Assembly: GCA_009391535.1 (NCBI GenBank)
Contig: VFHP01000018.1
Coordinates: 1-40,701, forward strand
Length of the DNA stretch: 40,701 bases
Direction of reading: 5' to 3'
Source of the DNA: SAR202 cluster bacterium
GTDB taxonomy: Bacteria; Chloroflexota; Dehalococcoidia; Lucifugimonadales; UBA2985
Shown here piece by piece: positions 35,391-40,701 of the stretch. The translations under genes and the position numbers were made by a program. The first letter of the stretch is position 1. Each line of letters opens with the position of its first letter. A model generated the notes under the pieces. The model was given only the letters and a program-made list of their open reading frames with translations. It had not been told where the DNA came from and did no database searches.

Positions 35391-36461
35391 TCAGGGTGCA
35401 GCTCTGGAATATTGATTAGACCAGTCAGCTTGGTCATCAAGGTATTTTTGAGCCGATAAAGGCCAATATGGATTCCTGAGAAGTTCTCGTCCTATGAATA
35501 TTGCATCTGCTTGACCCTGGACTAGCACATCTTCCGCTTGCTGCGGGTTCGTTATAAGACCTACAGCACCAGTCATGATATTGGAACCAGACTTAATCTG
35601 AGAAGCAAATGGCACTTGATATCCTGGATAGGGCTCCAATTTTTGGGATGAAGAGTTACCACCAGAAGAGCAGTCAATGAGATCAACTCCATGGGCTTTC
35701 AACTGGACACTTAATAAAACAGAGTCTTCTATGTTCCACCCACCTTCTACATATTCGGTACTTGATATACGTACAAAGACAGGAACGTCTTCTGGTATGG
35801 AGGACCTTACTTTATCTACTATTTCTATAGGAAACCTGACCCTGTTTTCGAACGATCCTCCATAGGTATCATTCCTTTTATTTGATAATGGTGACATGAA
35901 CTCGCATGCAAGATATCCGTGAGCAAAATGTAATTCTATTACCTTGATACCGGACTCTATGGATCTCTTGGCAGCACTGCCAAAATCTTGGACGATTTTC
36001 CCAATGTCATCTTGCGAAAGGGTGTTGGGGGTTGAGTCATTTTCGGAAAATGGTATAGCACTCGGTCCTACTGTCTCCCATCCACCTTCAGGAGGACTTA
36101 GGAGAGCTCCTCCATTCCACGGTCTATCGTGTGATGCTTTTCTGCCTGCGTGTGCAAGTTGAATAGCAGGAGTTGACCCTTGTGATTCTATGAATTTGGC
36201 TATGGGTTTGAACGAATTTATGTGGTCGTCGGACCATATGCCTAAGTCCCACGGACTTATTCGTCCCTCGGGGGAAACCGACGTAGCCTCAAACATCACT
36301 AAACCGGCACCACCTACGGCTCTGCTACCCAGGTGTACCATATGCCAGTTCGTGGGGTGACCGTTCATTTCTTCTGCAGAGTATTGGCACATAGGAGAAA
36401 CAAAAACCCTGTTCTTAATAGTTTCGCCCCTGATGTCGATTGGAGTAAACAATTGGCTCAT
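35391..36461 (-). CDS. NADH:flavin oxidoreductase, old yellow enzyme (YqjM-like)
   Basis: An FMN enzyme of 356 residues that reduces activated C=C bonds of enones, quinones or nitro compounds. The YqjM/XenA-type subgroup is shown by Cys25 (SPMCQYSA), which tunes the flavin. His178 and His181 (LHFAHGYL) bind the substrate oxygen. Other motifs are HLGSRAVGGAGLVMFEAT, QLAHAGRKAS, PLSNKRNDTYGGSFENRVRF and FIGRELLRNPYW. The ATG is preceded by GAAGGTGA. The natural substrate is unknown. Two more minus-strand genes lie upstream, but the 49-167 nt gaps do not require a shared operon. Confidence 0.92.
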   Translation of the reverse strand: MSQLFTPIDIRGETIKNRVFVSPMCQYSAEEMNGHPTNWHMVHLGSRAVGGAGLVMFEATSVSPEGRISPWDLGIWSDDHINSFKPIAKFIESQGSTPAIQLAHAGRKASHDRPWNGGALLSPPEGGWETVGPSAIPFSENDSTPNTLSQDDIGKIVQDFGSAAKRSIESGIKVIELHFAHGYLACEFMSPLSNKRNDTYGGSFENRVRFPIEIVDKVRSSIPEDVPVFVRISSTEYVEGGWNIEDSVLLSVQLKAHGVDLIDCSSGGNSSSQKLEPYPGYQVPFASQIKSGSNIMTGAVGLITNPQQAEDVLVQGQADAIFIGRELLRNPYWPLSAQKYLDDQADWSNQYSRAAP

Positions 36462-36510
36462 TTTTTATTCACCTTCAATAATAATTAAGAATACCTAGTT
36501 TATTAAAACT

Positions 36511-37617
36511 TTATTTTTTCTTAGGAGGTGCCCACGCCTCGCCTGGTTTTGTAGGATGTCTATACATGTGTCCAGAATTGATATCAGGAAAAACTATTTC
36601 ATCTGCCTGACTTACTGCTGTTCGATATAACTCAATCAATGCTTGTTCCGATTCATATGCGAACGGGTCTCCTAATTGCTGTTCTATTTCCCCTCCAGGT
36701 TCAGGTCTGTTTTCTAGTAACCAGTTCGTTGATTCTGTTAAAGCTTCTGGTATAGAGACGATATCACTGTATCCCAACTCCAGTTTGATTTTTGAAATAT
36801 CTAATTCAGATATAGGACGGGCCCTGGTTGATCCACCTTTGTAAATTTTGATGGATAATTCAGGAGGCATTTCAACTAATTCACCTGTGTAGTTAAGTAA
36901 TGAACCTATGAATTCTACTATTTGCCGTTGCGAGAATTGTGTTTCTTCGCCAACATTATATATCTGTCCTGCGGATTCCTGAGGTTTGTCCACTCCTAGT
37001 AAGACTGAATACCCTGCGTTTTTCCCGAACGACCTACGTCCGAAACCTCTACCGCTTGAAACCACTATATTTGGTCTTTCATCTACCATTCTTCTTATAA
37101 TGCTCCATTCCGGATTAGCAGGGGCATTGGGTCCATAGATTTGTGGGTAACGAAAAATAGTCGCATTGTAATGACCCTCATTATGGGCCTGTAGCACAGC
37201 CTGTTCAGTTACCCATATCATATAAGGTAGTTTAGGTCCATTTGGGTCTGTAGATATTGGACTGTCTTCAGTTATTGATATAGGAGCACCCATAGGACCC
37301 CATTCTTGTGAATCTCTTGGCGAGTATATCATGCTACCGCTTACAGTTATTAATCTGTCTGTTTTTCCCTTCATTACATCAGAGATTAATCTGACTCTGC
37401 CATATGTTGCTATGGCAATGTCAAACTGTCTTCCGTCCAAACTGCTTTGCAATGTTTCTAAAAAATGAGGGTCTGTATGAATATGTTCTACCGGTTGGAT
37501 AAATTCTACTTCGTGTTGGCCTCCATGTAGAACGGAAACTTCGTAATCACGTTCAATCAACCCATTAACTATGGATGGACCAGATGGGCCGGTTCCTCCT
37601 ATGACAAGAGCCTTCAT
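36511..37617 (-). CDS. NAD-dependent epimerase/dehydratase-like protein (atypical SDR)
   Basis: A 368-residue extended-SDR protein. The N-terminal nucleotide motif is GGTGPSGPSI (7-16), preceded by a beta strand (KALVIG), and RYPQIYGPNAPANPEW matches the family's substrate-side loop. At the place where YxxxK should stand the sequence reads PYMIWVTEQAVL, so the tyrosine has no lysine four residues on. It may therefore bind NAD(P) without normal SDR catalysis, or use other residues. The C-terminus (residues 310-368) is an extension rich in Glu and Pro. The ATG has GGAGAG upstream. Substrate unknown. Confidence 0.8.
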   Translation of the reverse strand: MKALVIGGTGPSGPSIVNGLIERDYEVSVLHGGQHEVEFIQPVEHIHTDPHFLETLQSSLDGRQFDIAIATYGRVRLISDVMKGKTDRLITVSGSMIYSPRDSQEWGPMGAPISITEDSPISTDPNGPKLPYMIWVTEQAVLQAHNEGHYNATIFRYPQIYGPNAPANPEWSIIRRMVDERPNIVVSSGRGFGRRSFGKNAGYSVLLGVDKPQESAGQIYNVGEETQFSQRQIVEFIGSLLNYTGELVEMPPELSIKIYKGGSTRARPISELDISKIKLELGYSDIVSIPEALTESTNWLLENRPEPGGEIEQQLGDPFAYESEQALIELYRTAVSQADEIVFPDINSGHMYRHPTKPGEAWAPPKKK

Positions 37618-37784
37618 AATTCACTCTCCTATGTTAATGACAAGTATCGAATTGCACACCATTACTTTATTTCAATTATTTAATGCAACAACCAATAAGC
37701 CTAAGGCATTGAATAACGTATCCTAGTACATACTTGGTAAAAACTACATTTATTTTCAGGGAACGTTTTTCAAGGTTGACCTAT

Positions 37785-38945
37785 TTAATCTAATGGGGCG
37801 TTTGGGTCGTATATTTCCACCCTAGTAATACCTACCATAAGATTGTTAGTTGAAGGGTCAAAAGGATTTGCACCCTCGTTTCCTCCGACTATCAAAATCT
37901 TTCCGTTGGCTAGAGTCGTGGCAGTATGGCCGAAGTTGCGAGCGATCAACAATTCAGGTAGTCCAACCCATAGTCCCTGTGATTCATCGTATTTCTCTGC
38001 TCCAGTATCGGATACCATTATGAGTGTGCCATCACTCAGATAGGTAGAGTCATGGTTTTCCATTCCAACTAGTAGAGGGGTTGCGTCAGCCCATGTGTCG
38101 GCATCGGGATTATATACATCGACTTTCATAGTTTTTACTAAGAACGCGTCGTGAGATGCCAATGCACCTCCCACTTTTTCTGCCCTAGCTCCTTTTACCA
38201 CGCCACCACCAGCCATTAGTACAGTTCCGTCTGATATCTTGTTCAGAGTGTATCCTCCAAGTCGTTGTTTCATTACTTGTGATGGAGATGACCATTCTCC
38301 TGTATCAGGGTCATAAACTTCTGAGAATTTCTTGCCAGCTATCAGTGCTCTTCCATCGTCTAGTAACACCATGTCATCGGTAGTATGGTCTTCTTGCATA
38401 TCTCCAGTTTTGGTCCATTCTCCAGTGCTAGGGTCATAAATTTCTGCCGTATTCTTGGCTTTTCTACTGCCTGGGTCCTGACCACCTGCCACTAGTATTT
38501 TGCCATCGGACAATTTTGTTATTGCATGCCAAGATCTAGCTTTTTCCATGCTACCGGTAGCTTCGAACGTACCAGTAGACGCGTTGTATATTTCGACTTC
38601 TTCACTACCGCCGACAATTAATACGTTTCCATTGTCTAATAGAGTCGCAGTATGTCCCTCGCCCCTTTTGACGAGAGTGTCGCCAGCTGACTCCCAAGCC
38701 CCAGACGAGGTGTTGAAAATTTCCGCAGTTTTAGTACTGGTTCTAAACTTGCTTTCTCCACCTACAATCAAAACGTTTCCATTATTTAATAAAGTTGCCG
38801 AATGGAACCACCTTCCAAGTGCAATGTCAGGAGCTCCTGTGTCTATTACTTCATCCCCGCCGCCGCATGCCATTAGCATTAATGCCATCGACATTGCTAG
38901 TAATCGGATTAGAAGTTTTTTGAATGATATTATTCTATTGAACAT
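37785..38945 (-). CDS. Kelch-repeat lipoprotein
   Basis: An exported lipoprotein of 386 residues. A basic start (FNRIISFKKLLIRLL) is followed by a hydrophobic stretch and the lipobox LMAC. The rest is made of about six to seven kelch-type repeats of roughly 50 residues, each with HSATLLNNGNVLIVGG-like and AEIFNTSSGAWE-like parts, so it should form a beta-propeller on the outer face of the membrane. Kelch propellers usually bind proteins or glycans; a few are oxidases. The ATG at 38945 has GGAG 6 nt upstream; an in-frame TTG at 38957 overlaps that site and is less likely. Ligand unknown. Confidence 0.87.
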   Translation of the reverse strand: MFNRIISFKKLLIRLLAMSMALMLMACGGGDEVIDTGAPDIALGRWFHSATLLNNGNVLIVGGESKFRTSTKTAEIFNTSSGAWESAGDTLVKRGEGHTATLLDNGNVLIVGGSEEVEIYNASTGTFEATGSMEKARSWHAITKLSDGKILVAGGQDPGSRKAKNTAEIYDPSTGEWTKTGDMQEDHTTDDMVLLDDGRALIAGKKFSEVYDPDTGEWSSPSQVMKQRLGGYTLNKISDGTVLMAGGGVVKGARAEKVGGALASHDAFLVKTMKVDVYNPDADTWADATPLLVGMENHDSTYLSDGTLIMVSDTGAEKYDESQGLWVGLPELLIARNFGHTATTLANGKILIVGGNEGANPFDPSTNNLMVGITRVEIYDPNAPLD

Positions 38946-39133
38946 GGTTGGCTCCAATCTATCTGATATATAGGTATCCTTTTGGACGTCGTTTCGATAT
39001 TACCATTCTACATCAGGTTCGTATATTGTTCCAATAGTTGACCCTTTTATACGGGTTAACTATTCTGATATAGACACGCTATTCTAACAACTTTTGCGCA
39101 GCAATAATATAGATAGTTATATATCTCATGACA

Positions 39134-39163
39134 TTGACACTTAAACATGGCTCATACTAAAAT
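39134..39163 (+). promoter_or_regulatory. Probable promoter of the CoA-transferase gene
   Basis: A perfect TTGACA at 39134-39139 and TAAAAT at 39158-39163 are 18 nt apart. Transcription would start near 39170, leaving a leader of about 48 nt. The rest of the 272-bp gap to the kelch gene is AT-rich with no other clear feature. Confidence 0.55.
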
Positions 39164-39217
39164 TAGTGCACTCGTCGGTATCGAATTCATTCAACTAGAA
39201 TCCAGTGGAGGTTAATA

Positions 39218-40701
39218 ATGGTTAATACAAAAAAGAAAACTGGACTAACAGGTAAAAGGCCGCTAGAAGGTATCAGGGTTCTCGATTTCACATGGGTAAG
39301 AGCTGGTCCTTGGTGTACAAGATGGTTAGGGGCTATGGGAGCTGAGGTTATAAAAGTCGAATGGCCTATCAATCCTAGTACTAGAGGTATTGGTAGAGTA
39401 GTTCCAGATCCTGTGCCTGGCTTTGAAGCAACATTGAACAACAATGGACATTTTAGTGATACAAATGCCAACAAACTGAGTGTAACTTTAAATACACGTT
39501 CACCTAGAGGCAACGACCTTGTAAAGAGATTGGTCTCTGTATCTGACATTGTTATAGAAAACTTTGCTGCAGGTGTTTTGGAAAAATGGGGTCTTGGTTA
39601 CGAAGAGATGAAGAAACTGAGGCCTGACATCATATATCTTTCCATGTCTGGTTTCGGACACACAGGCAGAAATAAAGATTATCAAACTATGGGTCCGATA
39701 GCACAAGCGTTATCCGGACTCACATTCACCTCAGGACTTCCTGGCGAAGAACCTGCAGGCTGGGGCTGGTCATATATGGATGATACTGGTGGCATGTATG
39801 GTGTTATGTATGCCCTCAGTGCACTCTATCACAGAAATATGACCGGAGAGGGCCAACATATAGATAGTTCTCAATGGATAAAGGGAGTTCAATTGAATGG
39901 GGCTGCTTTTCTGGATATACAGGCTAATAACAGATCAACCGCCCGAGAGGGATTTCCTGCCGGTAACCGTGCTGTATGGCCAGGGACACCAGTTTTAGAC
40001 AATTACCGTGAGGGTATTTACGTACCTCACAATGCCTATAGAACCAGTCCTGGAGAATACAACGACTGGTGTGCAATAGTCTGCTTTACAGATGACGAAT
40101 GGAAAAAACTCGTAGGAGTAATGGGTTCGCCATCATGGGCTACTGACAATAAATTAGATACCCTAAAGGGCAGACTGGATAATCAGGAAGAAATAGATAA
40201 CGGAATAGAGGCATGGACAAAGACTCTAGGAAAATATGAGATTATGGAACTATGCCAGGCAGCTGGTGTACCTTCTATGCCTGTGCAAAGCAATGAAGAT
40301 AGTGTTGAGAATGATCCTCAACTTAAGGCAAGGGAAGTATATCAGGACATGGAGCACGCTACGCTTGGGGTTTGGCCATTACAGAATGCTCCATTCAAAA
40401 TGTCAGAAACTCCTGCTTACAACGACCCTGGTCCGGCTTCATTAATCGGACAACATAATAAAGAAGTGTTCGAAGGACTATTAGGTATAAGCCATGAAGA
40501 ACTAGTAAATGGATATGAGGATGGCACCTTCTGGCCGAAGGATCATGATAGAAGTTTATATCCGTATATGCAAGATATGATCGATGACGCTTCTAAGGCT
40601 GTATGGGATGGTAATCAACATGGTCCAAGCACACCTCCTGAACCTACAAGGACCGTTGGATCAAACCCTGAAGGTCCATTCAGTGGTATGAGAGTCCTTG
40701 A
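39218..40701 (+). CDS. Class III CoA-transferase (CaiB/BaiF family), truncated by window edge
   Basis: An open frame of at least 494 codons running off the right edge. It moves CoA between carboxylic acids; the substrate is unknown. Family motifs are PLEGIRVLDFTWVRAGPWCTRWLGAMGAEVIKVE-type sequence (residues 15-48, split here for reading), IVIENFAAGVLEKWGLGYEE, a probable catalytic Asp at 188 or 189 (SYMDDTGG) and the QHIDSSQ segment. Usual members are near 400 residues. Here, after about residue 480, the sequence NPEGPFSGMRVL repeats the first motif of the domain, so a second CoA-transferase domain probably follows. The ATG has GGAGG 7 nt upstream. Confidence 0.9.
   Translation, partial: MVNTKKKTGLTGKRPLEGIRVLDFTWVRAGPWCTRWLGAMGAEVIKVEWPINPSTRGIGRVVPDPVPGFEATLNNNGHFSDTNANKLSVTLNTRSPRGNDLVKRLVSVSDIVIENFAAGVLEKWGLGYEEMKKLRPDIIYLSMSGFGHTGRNKDYQTMGPIAQALSGLTFTSGLPGEEPAGWGWSYMDDTGGMYGVMYALSALYHRNMTGEGQHIDSSQWIKGVQLNGAAFLDIQANNRSTAREGFPAGNRAVWPGTPVLDNYREGIYVPHNAYRTSPGEYNDWCAIVCFTDDEWKKLVGVMGSPSWATDNKLDTLKGRLDNQEEIDNGIEAWTKTLGKYEIMELCQAAGVPSMPVQSNEDSVENDPQLKAREVYQDMEHATLGVWPLQNAPFKMSETPAYNDPGPASLIGQHNKEVFEGLLGISHEELVNGYEDGTFWPKDHDRSLYPYMQDMIDDASKAVWDGNQHGPSTPPEPTRTVGSNPEGPFSGMRVL

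Noticed and set aside
39187..39706. Two minus-strand ORFs (120 and 68 codons) near the right end
   Set aside because: They are antisense to the CoA-transferase frame, which is missed by simple ORF calling only because its stop is outside the window.

Overview
The window is a 40.7 kb piece of a bacterial chromosome with a low to moderate GC content, almost certainly from the marine SAR202 clade of the Chloroflexota. The partial 16S rRNA gene at the left edge contains exact matches to both SAR202 hybridisation-probe targets as I remember them (1242-1259 and 1029-1046), and the protein families fit a free-living aerobic heterotroph. Coding density is high, gaps are short and start codons are often TTG. 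I see no prophage, insertion sequence, CRISPR array, toxin-antitoxin or obvious defence locus.

Layout. Bases 1-1358 are the 5' part of a 16S gene on the minus strand, driven by a near-perfect sigma70 promoter at 1432-1459. Next come two polyamine genes (speD, speB), an IscS-type cysteine desulfurase with a perfect 16-bp tandem repeat in its leader, a small lipoprotein, and pyrD on the opposite strand. From 6.0 to 13.4 kb lies an ammonia-assimilation cluster, glnA-gltB-gltD (GS-GOGAT), followed by rsmG and a membrane flippase-like gene. groES-groEL and isocitrate lyase (aceA) are read leftwards. aceA is divergent from a LysR regulator, with a perfect inverted repeat between them.

From 19.8 to 27.4 kb are tRNA-Pro(CGG), an NHL-repeat protein, an SDR on the opposite strand, and a colinear run of redox and PLP-related genes: a glutaredoxin-like protein, a thioredoxin-like protein, a membrane protein, gamma-carbonic anhydrase, threonine aldolase, a quinone-oxidoreductase-like enzyme, YggS and a small RRM RNA-binding protein. 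From 27.5 to 35.4 kb are two related MFS transporters in opposite orientation, tRNA-Asp(GTC), a proline/threonine-repeat lipoprotein, topA-xer and msrA. The right end holds an old-yellow-enzyme homologue, an atypical SDR/epimerase and a kelch-repeat lipoprotein on the minus strand. A class III CoA-transferase runs off the edge and appears to be entering a second copy of its own domain.

The genes that clearly work together are GS with GOGAT (nitrogen assimilation), GroES with GroEL, SpeD with SpeB (polyamines), and probably aceA with its LysR neighbour (carbon use). I found no convincing new multi-gene system. The best leads are regulatory DNA (the 16-bp repeat at 2975-3006, the aceA/lysR palindrome, and a groES promoter region without CIRCE), the likely double-domain CoA-transferase, a frame without a standard start codon beside msrA, and an unlisted 38-residue membrane peptide.
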